A DNA stretch of 64,000 bases from Lycorma delicatula (taxonomy: Eukaryota; Arthropoda; Insecta; Hemiptera; Fulgoridae). Both the position numbers and the translations under genes were made by a program. Position 1 is the first letter of the stretch, and each line of letters opens with the position of its first letter. Where the stretch lies: assembly GCF_047948215.1 (NCBI RefSeq), contig NC_134465.1, positions 15,582,022 through 15,646,021 on the forward strand, in the 5' to 3' direction. The notes under the pieces are model-generated. The model ran no database searches. It was not told the DNA's origin and was given only the letters and a program-made list of their open reading frames with translations. Positions 20,341 to 34,034 of the stretch are shown one piece after another.

Positions 20341-20579
20341 TTAAGCAAGGAAATTGTAATAAATAAATTTAAAAAACTTCACCCTACCGACATTTTTATT
20401 GTGCCACCTGTTAACAAAAATTAATGATTCAATGCTTTTATTACAGTTACTTTATCAAATTTTAAGTTGTACCATATACTTACTGATATATATATACATA
20501 TATATATTTATATTTATATAAAGTTTCAAGGTAGATTCTGCCATGTTTATATGCATATTGTTTAGAATCCTTATGACAT

Positions 20580-20815
20580 CCTAAAAATCGCCTTGTATGT
20601 CAAAAATTTATTGGGCAACGACGGATCCAAGTTCCTATCTAACAATCAATAAAGCCTCTTATATTCGGTATTAAGCATCTTTCCTTTCTCTTTCACGTGG
20701 TACTTCCAACTTCCACGTTAAACGATGTTCAAGATGGAGCCCAAGGTACCGAACCCGGTCGGAGTGTAGGTATTGACCCCGTCCGGGTGGACTTCCAGAC
20801 AGTCAAAATATTGAA
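20580..20815 (-). pseudogene. Jockey-like RT thumb fragment
   Basis: On the minus strand the sequence encodes VRYLGLHLEHRLTWKLEV, then a frameshift, then KRLY-stop-LLDRNLDPSLPNKFLTYKAIF. The stop replaces the usual Trp of YWL. This matches the conserved region after motif C in Jockey-clade RTs (YLGLHLDRRLTW...LYWLLGR...NKLLLYKAI). Only this ~235-bp piece is recognisable. Confidence 0.65.
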
Positions 20816-22049
20816 AAAAAATCCATTGTTATTCTAATTGCATATATAAATTCAAATTCGCACTTATTTATTGTTATTAATTTATTTTTTATACTAGGAA
20901 AGTATTTACGAAAGTTCACCTTTGAATGAAAACCGGTTTAGTTGTAATTACTATTAATACAAACAATTTTATAATTTTTTTAAATCGAATTTTTTATTAT
21001 TTCCAAAGTAATATTTTAATAATTAGATCGATATTAAATTTTTATACAGCTTAAGTATAATTAATTATTTTAATTATCTTCGATATTTTTGCATTTTAAG
21101 AGAGTTTATATTGATAATATAGAAAACAGATAAAATAGATAATTTAAAATACGTATAATTTTTTGCTTCTCCGCAAAGGTTCTTATTTCCTCAGATAAGT
21201 ACGGGTATTACATTATTCAGTCTTATCGATCAGACTTCTCGCTAATGCAAACTTCTTATACGTCTCGACAAATCCTATACGTCGAGAGAAAGCTCTGCTG
21301 AAGAAAGATAGGTGTATCGTATGTCAAATTAAATAACAAAAGAATTAACTAACAGAAATGTTATATATAATAAAACGATACGGCTATTGACCTTGAGAAA
21401 GCATATATATATGCGTTATGTATCGCGTACGTGATGTATACGAGGAGTAAATATATCGTTACAGAAAGTGAAATCACGATAAAATATAAACGGTAGGAAA
21501 TAATAACAAAGGATACGAAATATAAAAATCGGTGTATTGTTTTATTTCCTTTTTATATTTTGGAAGAAACCTGAAGGGCAAGTCGACTGTTTTTTTTCTC
21601 TTCCGGTTCAAAATTCAGCAGAAAGAAGTGTAATAAATAAAATGTTAAAAAATAAGGGGAAAACGAATCGGTAACAGTCGATGTGAAATATTTATACGAT
21701 TCTTTCTCACCTTCAAAATGAAATACAGTGAAGACTGAATAACAAAAATTAAACTGTTAAATCGGATGCAAAAAACGATAACAAAGATAATCGTACACAA
21801 CAAATCAGTGACTGTTTGACGATCTTCACTACACGTATAAATCATTCTTATTTTTGACAGGTATGATAAATTATTTATGGAAATTTACTTTTATTCTAAA
21901 TGCGAATAGCATCTTACAGTATTATTCAGCAGGCCATTCTAATAATACTTAAAAATCTACTGAAAAATGTTTCCTTTTTTCACCGATAAAAGTGATTCAT
22001 ATTTAATACCTTGGCTGTCGTAAAATATTTATAATTGTAATAACAATAA
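20816..22049. other. AT-rich spacer, no gene seen
   Basis: No recognisable coding, RNA or repeat signal beyond AT-rich low-complexity sequence. Confidence 0.5.
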
Positions 22050-22640
22050 TTAATTACGTTATAAAGAAGAACGAAGGTTATAAATCAGGAGGAAAAAAAC
22101 AGTTAAAGAACGAGGAGAAGATGAAAAAAAAGGAATAAGGCGAGAGTAGTAATATATTATTAACAAGAAAACTATGAGGAAAAAGAAGAAAATAAAGCAA
22201 AAAAGGAGTCGTAGGACGAGAACGAGATAAGAGGAAGGAAGAAGAGAAAATAAAAATAACTACATAAAGAACAAGAAAAAATAGATAAAGAAGGAAATAA
22301 CAACAACAGAGGTAGAAAAAATGACGAGGACAAGAAAAAAAGGGGAAGGCGAAAAAGGAAGAAAAGAATCAAAGAAGAAGATAAGCTATGATGAAGAAAG
22401 AGAATATTAAGAAGAAGGAAAGGAAAGAGAAGCCGGGGAAGATCAAGAAAAAAATGAAAAATAGAAAGAGAAAAGAAGTTAAAATAGAAATTAAGGAAAA
22501 AAGATCTAGTCGCCGTAAAACGAAAAGATTAAGAACTAAAAGAGAAGAAATGAAGTATAAAGTGAAAAAAAAAGCGTAAAGAAAAAATTAAAAACAGGAA
22601 GCGATGAAGAAGTTGTAAAAAATGGTATATAAGAAGTCGG
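22050..22640 (+). repeat. Purine-rich (A/G) low-complexity tract
   Basis: For about 590 bp the plus strand is overwhelmingly A and G (AAGAAGAAA, GAGGAAGGAAG and similar). Lys/Glu-rich frames on the plus strand and Phe/Leu/Ser-rich frames on the minus strand result from composition and should not be read as genes. Confidence 0.8.
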
Positions 22641-23074
22641 AGAAAAATCAAATGATGAGAAGACGATTATAAAAATATCAATTCATAAGCGATAAGGAGT
22701 CAAGAACAAAGTATTATTAACGGATGAATAAAATATTTTTCGTATTTTATTTTCTCCCCGGGGTTGAATTTTTTGAAACAAAAAGTCTGGAAGTAGGTTT
22801 TTGCAGATTCTCAATAACTATAAAAAAAATTATACGATTCCAAATTTTAAACGGACGCTCAACATCTAGGTGAAGAAACGTTTTATAATCTATTCTATGC
22901 GAGGTAAAATTTAAAAGGATCGTTCTTAATTAAACCGAAGAAGAATTTTCTAACGTGTCTGAAGCTGAGTGGAGCAATGTCTGCGAGCACCTTGTCAACG
23001 TTGAAAAAAAAATACATTGAAGATGTTTTTTAATGATGTTTACCGTTTAATGATGTGCACACACCGACAATTCC
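22641..23074. other. Spacer, no feature seen
   Basis: AT-rich, non-repetitive sequence without coding signal. Confidence 0.45.
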
Positions 23075-23621
23075 TGTTATTCGATTATTATTACTGTTGC
23101 TGTTTCTTTCCTGTAAATCTTAGCAATTGTTCTTCTGTCTGTATACTTGAACCCTAATTTTTTTTAAATGCTGAACAATTTATTCCAGTCTACGTTATCA
23201 AATGGCTTTCCTAAGTTCTAACTGCTACGTATGTCGGTTTGTTTTTCTTTAATCTTCCTTAAACTGAGCGCTAAAATTGCTTTCTATACTTTTCCTGTAA
23301 TCAAATTGGTCTCCTACACTTCTTCCGCTCTCCTCTGAGTTCTTCCGTACAGAATTCTAGTTAAGATTTTTGATGCGTCAGTAGTTAGGCTAATTGTTCT
23401 GTATTAAGCTACCAGTTCTCTTGGTTCCGCCTAAGTTCGTTTCTGCCGATTTATGAATCTCGTTTTTAACATTCTTCCATTGTTCTTCTATATTTTCTAC
23501 CTTATCGTTTTTATTCAGACCTCTTGCGAAGTCCTCCTCAAAAATCTTTTTTACCTCCACTTCTTGAATCTTCTCTAAATTCCACAGATTCATCTGACAC
23601 CTTTTCTTCAGGTTTTTAAAA
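23075..23621 (-). pseudogene. RTE fragment with both ends missing and an internal deletion
   Basis: Read on the minus strand, 23621-23400 encodes MNLWNLEKIQEVEVKKIFEE to NLGGTKRTG, matching residues 312-372 of the protein at 7126-10146. The sequence then jumps directly to ISLT...ASKILTRIL and on through DNVDWNK to RTIAKIYR (residues about 589-690). About 215 residues are missing at the junction near 23400. Lack of the RTE 3' end is unusual for target-primed insertion, so this is a rearranged piece of an older insertion. It is more diverged than the copy at 6279-6631. Confidence 0.85.
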
Positions 23622-25396
23622 TTTAATTTAAATTAAATTTTTGTTAGAAAAATAATATACAAAAATTAATAAAAAATGTTTGTACATCTTTTATGTGGAT
23701 CTTCCGCATCGCTAATATATATTAGCGATAGTTGACAATATGAAGATCAGACGGGAAAAGCTCTGAAATATGTTATAACAAAAGGCTAAATTCTACCGGT
23801 TATTGTGTATTATCGATATGTTCTGAAGTGCAGAAATCATATATACAGTAATTAGTATTCGTTATTCTTTACCTAAAATATTAATATTATGAATTATATT
23901 TTACGTCCGTAAGGTGACGGCTGAAATGAAACCTATAATAACCAGTTAATCGTGATAGACAAACGCCGATCCCTTCTCTAAAATAATTTATAATTCTTTC
24001 TTTTGTTATCAGTAATAAACCTCTTTTATAATTGTATTTAGCCGAATAAGATTTATACATCACAGAGCAATAATTTTAAAATAATCCAATCCAGCTACTT
24101 ATTTTTTAATGGCACATATAAAAAAAAAGAAAAAAAAAGATTAATGGTTGGAAGAACGAATGAATAAATAAATTTTATTGTGACAGTATTCAGTTTGGTC
24201 CTGTATTATTATTATTATTTTTTATTTTTTTACCCTAATTCATTTCAGTCTTGCCCTTAAGGTCAGATGAAAGACTTGCCTCGATTAAACATACCATTGT
24301 TGAATGGCTTTTATGTGAATATATGAGCGCGTGCGCGCGCGCGTATATATGTGTACTTGCATACTTTATAACCTCTGTTTATAATATTTTAATATTCTAG
24401 GAACGAACGAGTGGGAGGGTTGTTAGTGATTAAAAAAAAGAAAAAGAAAAGGGTTAGCGGGGATGATTTAATAGTCTGCTACGGCCGTATATCAAATGTG
24501 TTTTTTAAATTCCAGTAGCGACTCGCTAGCCGGCTCGCTTGCTACCGGTAACTAGTTATAGTTATATTATTTAGTCGGTTGACCCGTAGTAGTTCGTGCT
24601 TTATATTCTTATTATGTTCTTGTTGTAGGAAAGGAAGAAATGTTCTTTCTTAGTCGTCGTCAGTACCTAACCGTAATCTAATAAAATAACCGACCGATTA
24701 GCTAATGGCTTTACGATAAGTAGTTTGCCTAAATCGTAAATTAAATTATTTTCAAAATAAGCAAGACGCTAGAAAATAATAATTAAAAATAAAATCCGTC
24801 TACGAACAAACCTCTAATTACAGTAGACATTTTATTAAATTATGTCAATATCGTTACTAAACAAATAATTATTACTTCCAAATTACGCTGACCTTTTATT
24901 AAAATCGTTTATTCTAATCATTTTCGAACGAGTGTCGGATCCCAGTCCGATTGGATTACCGAAGTTATGATTTTCTTTCTTTTATTACGCGACGGCTTTT
25001 GCTTGAGGTAATCAAATTAATTTGAGATAAAAACCGATTTGTTAATCGACAAATTTGTTACGATAAAAACTAATTTGAAATCGGTCGATTTTAGTTTACG
25101 ACAAAAACCGTAGTGTTACGGTCTCAATAAACAACTGAGCTTTTAATCTTTATTAAATATTGATTCCGCTCACACAGTGTTCATCTTAAAAGAGGTCCCT
25201 ATCACTCGGTAGTTTATACTAAACGCATATTTTTGTTAAAATGCATATATTGGTGCGAGATGAATGAATGTAGAAGATTTTGGTACGACTGAAGCTGGAG
25301 CGGAGAGGACTCTTTACTGCCTTCCCCATTTGAGTATTACCGGTCAGTATCGAGCATCGGCTTTTGAACAAGATTAATCGTGTGTTGTTTGTTAAA
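23622..25396. other. AT-rich spacer, no gene seen
   Basis: Contains a short hairpin around 23714-23730 (ATATATATTAGCGATA), a CG/CGTA alternating run near 24325-24350, and a TTA/TTAT run near 24205-24222. No gene found. Confidence 0.5.
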
Positions 25397-25560
25397 ATGC
25401 GATTATTCGTTGAAGAACGCGTATTCGTGATGGAAACTCATTTAGAGACGAAATTTCGTGTTGCGTGTCGGTGAAAATTCAAGGAAAAGTTTGAAAAGGA
25501 GGCACCAGTGAAAAACGTTATTCAGAAGTTACTTGTATATTCCCGTGTAAAATATAATAT
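25397..25560 (+). pseudogene. N-terminal fragment of a Tc1/mariner-superfamily transposase
   Basis: From the ATG at 25397 the frame reads MRLFVEERVFVMETHLETKF, then RVACR, a stop, KFKEKFEKEAPVKNVIQKLL. This matches the N-terminal helix-turn-helix of insect mariner-like transposases (typically ...VEQRVFIVE.YL.T.S...C...F...FP....P....I..L). Similarity is lost after about 25560. It is a different family from the transposase split by element A. Confidence 0.55.
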
Positions 25561-28500
25561 TATCTCTAGGTTCTCCCTCAAAAAATCACAACCGGTTTTC
25601 ACGATACAAAAAAAGGGCTGTAGATCGCCGTATGTACACGTACGTATGAATCGCGTCGACACATTTAAAAAAAAATGAAAATATTAACTTATTCTTGCGT
25701 TTGTATTTGTGAATTTGCAAAAATTCATTCGCAAATTCTCATTCTTAAAGAAAAAAAACAATATCCACTTCTACCAAATCATGTAACTCAAATCAATACT
25801 TCGGCTTGTAAGAAGGGCCTTCCTTACATTCCGTTGCGAGTATTCAGTAAATTATCGATCATATCAAAACAATTTTTTTCACCGGTTAATTTAAAATAAA
25901 ATAAAAATATTTTCTTTTATACAAACAGTATTACTACATCGATGAATTTTTAAATAATACTATCAAAAATCTTTTAAAAATCCCAAATTTCTTCAATGAA
26001 AATTTATAAAATTTAAATCACCGTTCTACGTTATCCCTTCCCTTCAACACGGGAACAAGGGAACGTGCTTCATTCTTCTTCAAAGTGCCCCGTCGCTTTT
26101 CTGAAACAGAAGTGGTATTCATTTAACACACTTTCTACTGTATATAAATTATACTACGGAGTATCTTCATTCCTGATTATCCCATCGTTGTTATTATTAA
26201 TGTGAAAAAGTTGTGGGAAACTGAAGTGTGTTTACGTTCCCGGTTTATCTGTATTGCTGTTGCTGCTACAACATACTCGTAAAAGGAAAGTATAGCGAAC
26301 GGAAAAATTCAGATTTCTGCAAAAGTCAGTGTTTCAAGACCCCCGTTACTCCAAAAATACAAAAAAGGTATAGAAATTTCTCGACGAATGTATTTACGTT
26401 TTTTAGCCTCCATTTCTATTCGTACTTTCGGATCGGCTCGATATAAACTTTTCGAAAATGGCTCAAAAATTTCCATAATCAGGATAAAGGTAGGATTAAA
26501 TTATAAAAAATAAAAAAGGGGGAGGGTACTTTTTCCCATTTTTTTATATTTCCCTTTTTGTGTAGTAGTCGTAAAGTTGAAGTTTAGTACGATGAAAGTA
26601 CTTATGAAGTTGCTTAAAATTCAAAAACGTTTTTAATCAATCGGATAAATCAGATTTATTTCCGGGTAGCTATGGATATTATTTCTAAACAATTTTTTCC
26701 TCACACCATTTGATTAAAAAAAGTCTAAATTTCGCTCAAATTTTTAGGTTCTTGTGTCGTGTGGATATATATATACACCAACTTTGGTTTGGTTTTCGAT
26801 CCATCAGGTAAGAGAGAAATCAGGTTCCCATATTTTTGTTTTAGTTAACTGTGATTTTTTATAACTTTGTGAATAACATTGAATCAAATCAGGCCGAATT
26901 ATCGAAGTAAATAATTACACCAACAAAGAACTTTTAAAACCGGGGGGGGGGGGGGTTGAATGAGACTCGTATCAAAAATATTAATTTTTGAAACTTTTAA
27001 TGTTGAAGATTGAAAATCCAACGTATCTACTATTAATGTAGACGACGCGACGAGGAAACATTTAAAAATATAAGTGTATTTATACATTGTAAATATAAGT
27101 GACGTCTCTTTTAAGAATTTAAAAATAGTTTTGATTTTTTATATAATTTTTGATACTTTGTCTGTTTTTTTTAGTTGTGGTTGTTATTAAAAATACTACG
27201 ATAAGTAGCTGTCAAGCGACGGGTGCAAATGGGACCCGCAATTTTTAATAAAATGTTGAACATTTTCACTGTTGTACTCTAAATATTGCATCATTAGGTC
27301 ATTAATATTTAAAAACCCTCAATGGTGTATTTGAAGAAAAAATCTGACGAGTACGAAGCCGGGAAAATTATGTATTCCTTTGCCGGTTTTATTTTTTTGT
27401 AGTATAATTTACATAAATAAATCTAGCGATTAAATTAACATTTAAAAAAATGTAAAAAAAATTATTTAATATTTAAATACGTCATTCGGCTTGCATTGTA
27501 ATAAGACATAAAAATTAGCAAGAGATGACTAAGCCCGTTTTATTTCCTTCGATTCATTCATAATTTTTTCAAAAAAAAAATCTTGAATATGACAATGAGG
27601 CGTAAATAAATTGTACTGTGGGAATATCTGTATAACTCTCCCTATCCAGTTATGTTGAGATTTCTTTGTTCTACTTTGCTTTGTATTGTTTTTACATTCC
27701 GTGATAATTTTTGTCCCTCCTACAATATTCTTTTGCGTACAAGTTGAAAAACTTCGGGAATAAACTAGGTCCTTGTAACGCTATTTTCTATGTGCCTGTA
27801 ATAAACATTTCATTTAGATCTGAATGTAATTTTAAAGTTATATCGATAAGATCAGGAAACAGATAAGTTAAAAAATTATTACAACTTTTTAAAATCTGTT
27901 TAGAAATATCAAGGAAAAAAGGGAAAAAATGTAATCCGAATGAAACTAAAAATTAATTTTCGTTGAGAAGTGACCGGTATAAACAAAAGTTTATATATAT
28001 AATCAACAGCCTAAATCAATAAATATAAATAAACTGTATCCTTTTTATTTGGTGAAGTGCTACATTATTAAGTAGTCAATGCATATAAATTGTTACTGTT
28101 ATTAAATAATACTGATGCAGTCACGTGGAGATAACAAAAATCAAAATCGATAAACAGAAAAAAAAATGAAATTGTTAATTGTTAATCTAGTACATATTTA
28201 AGTATTAAATAACACTTAAATATATTAAGTATATTTATTACACACTTATTTATAACACTTAAATAAGTAAATAGAAAATTGAGATTTATCTTAGTATTAT
28301 TTTTAAAATTATTCATCGATAGTAATATTTTTTTTTGTCATTTGCATATTTTCGTAATATTACACGACGTTAATGATAGGTATTAATCCCCTAGCTAGAA
28401 GTCGTTTGAAAAAAAATGGATGATGTAGGTAAAAAGAGTGGTAGGCAAACAGCATGTATAATCTCAGTTAAATTCACTGTAAAAATTATCATTTAAATAA

Positions 28501-29799
28501 CGGCCGGGCGGAAAACGCGGATTTATCTTTTAAATAAAATTATGCAAACTTAATAACTTTTTTTTTAATAAAGGAAAATTTTCCATTAATATAACGACTA
28601 AAAATCGGGAAATTTTACTATAATAAAAAAAGTGAAACTTTGAACTTCATCTATTAAGTTTATATTTAAAATTCTGTAATATGAAGTCGCGTTTTAATCA
28701 TTGATCTCTGATCGAATGAGTTTAATAGATTTCGTATAATTAGTTTATTGTATATTTACCAAGATTCAAAGCGATTTAGATTTATTAGCCCTTTAGTTTT
28801 CTCATGATAAGTTTCAGCGAATGAACCTCGAAAAAAGAAATAAAATAAAGATTATTACAATTTTTCTTACCTTTATTTTTTCATCTTACTATTGTCTTCA
28901 CATATCACAAAAAAAACCTATATTCTTGTTAATTGTGCGTGTGAAACAATTAAAAAAGCAAATCTGTTAAATATTTTTACGTCACAGAAAATGGAAAAAT
29001 TAACTTAGAACATACAACGTCTAAAGAAACACGTTAATTATGTTTTATCACTTAAAAGTGCAATTTAATAATATTCCTCTGTTACGACAAGTCTGTTTTG
29101 CATTTATTTGCTCGAAGTTAAATTGCGGTGTGCTTGCATGGGCTCTACATTTAAACCTCGTTTGAAACTTCTAGTTTATTTACAGAATCTACGGTTCTTG
29201 AAAGTACAAACGAATTTCTTAACATTTTTTTATAAATATTCGTACGCTTCCTTTTATGTATACTTATGTATAAAACTTCTCGTGCTGTTCTATTATACGA
29301 GTAGAATTTTTTTTGTGTGATCGATAATAAAAAAAAAAAATGAAATAGTATTTAGTACTATGCAGACGAGTAATAATTAAATTAAAATATCTAGGTCCTT
29401 TAAGATTACTCTCCAGAAGACATTCATATTTTTTGGCTCTAAATTATACGATGTGCTTCCTTTAAAAATTAAATAACTTCTAAATTAATCCAAAAAAGCG
29501 GTCGCTCTCATCTTACGAGTTAGATGGTACGTTAAAGATTACTGCTTCATAGTCCAGTGCGGTTGAATTACGTTTTACGTTTCGCGACGTTATTTTGGTA
29601 CTTATAATTAATTTTACGGAGCGGTCGAAAAGACTTGTTTGTGGGGGTTTGCGAGAGGATTTATTTTCTTCGCTTTTGTTTTTTATTCTTTTTTTATGTT
29701 TTGACAAAATTAAAAATGTTAAATATAAAATGTACGCGCTGTTTCTTACGTTCAAACAGTTAATACCTTTTTGTAACCAGTAATTATTTCATTCACCCG
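25561..29799. other. AT-rich spacer, no gene seen
   Basis: About 4.2 kb with no recognisable gene. It has a 14-base G-run near 26942-26955 and a short TA run near 26766. Short open frames are AT-rich and unsupported. Some or all of this could be intronic. Confidence 0.5.
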
Positions 29800-30140
29800 G
29801 GTACGATGAATGTTGTAAATCTATCGTTTTTTCTCCTAACTTGTACGTTGCAGTCTGTTCGACTAGTGAACAATAAGCAATCCCCCTCCCGCGACCCGCT
29901 GAGATGAGGATGATATTTATGACGTGTAAATAAGATGTAGCCTTGTACAAACTCAGGCCGACCGTTCTCAAGATGCGGGTAATTGAACCCCGACCACCGA
30001 AGAACCCCGGTATCCGCTGTCTAATACTTAAATCTGTATAAAAGCAAGCAACTTTTATTGGGATTTGAACCCCAGAATCTTCGACTTTCAAAATCAGCTG
30101 TTAAACACCTGAATTGCGACCACGAATTAAACACACTAGA
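29800..30140 (-). mobile_element. tRNA-derived SINE (family SINE-2)
   Basis: On the minus strand a tRNA-like head (GTGGTCTAGTGTG... then GGGTTCAAATCCC, a good B-box) is followed by a body with GGATACCGGGGTTCTTCGGTGGTCGGGGTT, broken here as GGATACCGGGGTTCTT and CGGTGGTCGGGGTTCAATTA. It ends with CATCTTATTTACACGTCATA and ATCATCCTCATCTC. The same body occurs in both orientations at 54440-54830. Confidence 0.75.
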
Positions 30141-32234
30141 CCACACTAGACACTAAGACGGTGGCTTATCTATAATTTTAAAATATTTATAGTGTTCCTA
30201 AATAAATTACAATAAAAATTCCTTACAATCTTATCCACCCGCGACATTTCATCAGAAGTTGCGTATTTTAATCGATTTTGTATGAATTTCTAAAAAATGT
30301 AATAATTATCGTAAAATTAGGATATAGAAGGGACTCTAATCTCTTCATTCTACTGTGTTATCGGTTTTATTTGAAAATATTCTTCTCGGAAAAAATAAAT
30401 AAGGATCAAATTTTGTTAGAGATTTTTGTACTTAAAAAAAAATCATTTATAACTTCCTAGGATATAAAGTATAACGTAAAAACCACAACAATGAAAATAG
30501 CATCACTTTGTCTTTTGGATTTTTTTGTAATAAATTAAAAGTTTTTTCGTTAATTAAAATAATTTTCCGTCCAGATTAGAGCTTACTTATTTAAAACTAT
30601 AATAAATTCATTTATAGATGCGTATAATTTAAATTTTATGAACTAGTACGGTGTAATATAGTTTCTGGAATTGATTATTGTAATTCTGTGACAGGAAGTA
30701 CTCAAGGACTATTGTATGCATCACTGCTTCTATTCTGATGTGGTTCATGAGCACAGACAAAATAAAATAAGAGGTGGTCTCTACATAAAATTGAAATGAT
30801 TGAACCTTACTTGAATACGGTCAGTTTTTTCTGTTAAAAATAAAATGAAAAACACTTCGTGGTTTTATATCCGTATAATAATTTATCTATTGCAGTTTTT
30901 AAATATAATTTATACGATTTTATATACTGTACCGCATAACAAGTAATTTTTGCAAACAGGAGACTTCCTCTATTGAACGCTTAATAAGAATTACGTTGTT
31001 TATAATATACCTTAAAATTCTTAATTTTGTTTTCTGAAATCATGAGATCTGAAGAAATAACAATTATTACAAAACAATAACTCATCTGCCTCAAAAATAA
31101 ATAAAAATATATTATTCATAATAGGATGGATAGGAAAGTCAGACTGACCCGATAGTACCCAAGTGTTTTGATGAGATTACTAAATTTGGACTGATCCGTA
31201 GGCAGACTCCTCTCATAAAACTCAGTATCCTCTAGTATCTTCCTCCTTCTAAAACCAAATTTCCCCAGAACCGCATCGATAAGGAATCAATTTCAATTTA
31301 ATTATTGTGCGTTTACACAGAATAAAAGCATAATATAATTGATAAACAAATTTTGAATTGACCGGCTCACATATATGCTAAAAAAAAAATTACTTTTAGA
31401 ATCACTGCTAAAGAGCCGCTCGGAAATCGGTTCGGGTCTCCTTAAATAGTTTCCGAGTCCTTTGAATGATTCCACGAACACTTAGTTAAATTCCATATAA
31501 TTCCGATTAAGAAGGAGAGCAGAGTGTAAAGAAAAAGGGTGAACAATGAAAAGGGCACAAATAACTTTTGGAACCTTTACGTGATTTCGAGTTTAACTTA
31601 CATGATATCCAAGAATTTCAACTTGCTTACTTTTACATGGAAGGAAAACAGCACGTAAACGGATCAATAATTTTGAATTTATATGCTTGAATATACCCGG
31701 AGGAAATAAATTGATTTTCGGCCGTATATAATAAAGCCATTTGATAATAGGCCCAGGCTTTCTTTAGGAATAGCCTTCATTATCCCTGGATTTCTGTAGT
31801 ATATGGAAGTATCCGTCCGACTGAATGATTATAATGAATTTTCAATGGTAATTGTAGATTATCACTGAACAATTGACGGATTGAGGTGTAATTACCTTAA
31901 AAAGGCGGAACCTTCACATTTCCTGCGTTTCCAAGATCATTTTTTATTCGATAACTCTCGTAGTTATAATTTCTATCTGATCATTTTTAATCGTTCAGAT
32001 ACCTAATGCCTTTTCTATCGACCACCTTTCTGCCATTTTCGAGATAACATCATAATTCTACCGATGTGGAACTTCTGTGTTTTCCGGTCGAAAAACTTTA
32101 TAATAAGTGACTTTAAAGGCCTCTTTTCAAGCCAACTTTATATCGTTGAGAGAATTCTGTAGAGACCAAAACAAACGGTAGTCTGAAGATGGAAGTTCAG
32201 GGCTGTACCACGAATGCATCGAAATTTCCCGCCA
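30141..32234. other. Spacer, no gene seen
   Basis: No recognisable genes. The patch 31130-32200 is less AT-rich than its surroundings and non-repetitive by eye, but no conserved protein motif was found on either strand. Confidence 0.45.
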
Positions 32235-34034
32235 GGCTCTCAAATTTCGACAGGTCATCCTGACCCCCGTAGGGGAAAACACTTTCCTCCACCCCCTCCG
32301 TTCCTAGCCCTTATGGGCTTTACCGAATGCCACGAGTGGCATTCCCATCGGTGTACTACTATTTAATGAACTCAAAACAAAACACATCTAACCGAACCTT
32401 AGGTAACACTGAAAGGACTTAAACAAAGGAACTGAACTATCTACCCGCAGAAGGTAAAAAGTGTGTTCAACACACGACACGAAACATAAAATCGTTACGT
32501 AAAAATATTACACGGACAATAACAACAAATTAACATTGAAACAAAACAAGGGTCAAAAACAACAACAAAAACATAATTTATAAAGCAAAATATCAATAAA
32601 AACAGAATACAAGGGAAATCCAAGCAGGGCTCTAGATCCTTTAAGCAATCCTTTCCTTTGCCAAATACACTATAAAATTCTCCACCCGTTACACCTGGCT
32701 CCTCCAGTTTACACATAGATCCAACGCCGACCCATAAGATCAAGCCGACAGATGGTCTCCGTGCGCATTTACTCGTACTTCGAGCACTCATAAAGAACAC
32801 TGTAGGTCTCTTCCAATTGTGTGAGGAAGATATATCCCAGAATCTACCGGACCGAATTTCTGCAGTCTGTCCTTAAAAACACCATGGTCGGAAAGAAATT
32901 GCGTCACATATTTATTAGGGTGTATCCAAGAGGCGTCCCGCAAACCAAAAACATTTGGAAAGAGATCATGCGTATAAACGCTCACCCTCTCTCATCCCAT
33001 CTGGGCTGCCACAAGGCATTGCCAAGTTGTTCAATTTTTCGAACTTTATCCGAAGTCAACTCACCGGACTTCTTAGCAACATACCGCGGCTGCTTTTCAG
33101 ACGCAAAGTCTATCGGTTTCACGCCTGCAATTACCAAGACTGCCTCCCGTGAAATAGTACGGTAACTACCCGTTACCGTTAACAATATTTGGCGTTGAGC
33201 CCTTAATATGTCTCGATAACTTTTATATTGTAGCCTATCCGCTCAAACAGGGGCCGCGTATAGCATAACAGCCTCGCACACGCCTTTACACAGAATGCTG
33301 ATGGTCTTAAAATTAAGACCCGATCAGGATTGACCACGTGTGAATACCGAAGAAGACATGTGAATACTTGCTGGCCTTCTCCGCGACAAATTGAAGGTTC
33401 TTCTTAAATTGCAGTGTCTCATCAAAAAACACTCGAGGAAATTTTGAACCTGAACGTACTTTATACGCCGGCCTGCTATCGAAACACGGACTCGCCGACT
33501 CAGTGCCAAACAGCCTTTGAGGCATCATCGTAGTATTTTCTTGGTTATACGTCATCTTGTGTCGATGACCCCGCAGCTCAAGCATCCTGCAACGTTGAGT
33601 GGCTAGGAGTTCAACCTCCCTCCGCGACCTTCGTTCGACCAGCAGGAGCCCATCGTTAGCATAAGCCACGATGAAATACCCGCCGGCAACCTCAGGCTCA
33701 GGAAAGAATAAAACTCGACCACCACAATAAAGGACCCAACACACTGCCCTGGGGACATCTCTTGGAAAGTTTCTTGCCAACCTCATGGCTGCCCTCGCGG
33801 ATTAGCACATCCCGATGATTGAAATAACTTTGCATAACTTGCATTTCACTTACAGTGCATTTTCTTGAAGTCGGTAATTTGCAGAAGGCCACCGTAAATT
33901 ATTAAGTGCTCCGGAAATGTTGAGGAAAATCCCCAGGACATATTCCGTCTAACCGGTCATTATCATACTCATCACACGAAGTATGGCGTCCTCAGTTCCC
34001 TTTCCCGGACGAAATCGTACTGATTCTCCATTTA
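32235..34034 (-). pseudogene. R1-like LINE fragment 'C' (RT domain to 3' end)
   Basis: Reading minus from 34034: NGES-RFRPGKGTED (RT region, frameshifted), then CPQGSVLGPLLW (about 33735), AYANDGLLLVERRSRREVE (motif C with YAND in place of YADD, 33652-33663) and ADRLQYKSYRDILRAQRQ. These lead into LLTVTGSYRTISREAVLVIAGV, SGELTSDKVRKIEQLG and YTHDLFPNVFGLRDASW, ending NKYVTQFLSDHGVFK and GPVDSG. The 3' UTR with three hairpins runs to about 32235. The order and motifs fit ORF2 of the R1 group, but it is not in 28S rDNA. Many frameshifts. Its 5' end coincides with the start of element B at 34035. Confidence 0.8.
32265..32343 (-). other. 3'-terminal hairpin module of element C
   Basis: In plus-strand order: CCCC-GTA-GGGG (32265-32275), AGCCC-TTAT-GGGCT (32306-32319) and AATGCCAC-GA-GTGGCATT (32326-32343, 8 perfect bp). 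Confidence 0.7.

Noticed and set aside
22172..22579. Open frames in the purine-rich tract (Lys/Glu-rich plus, Phe/Leu/Ser-rich minus)
   Set aside because: They follow from the A/G composition; no domain, no codon structure.
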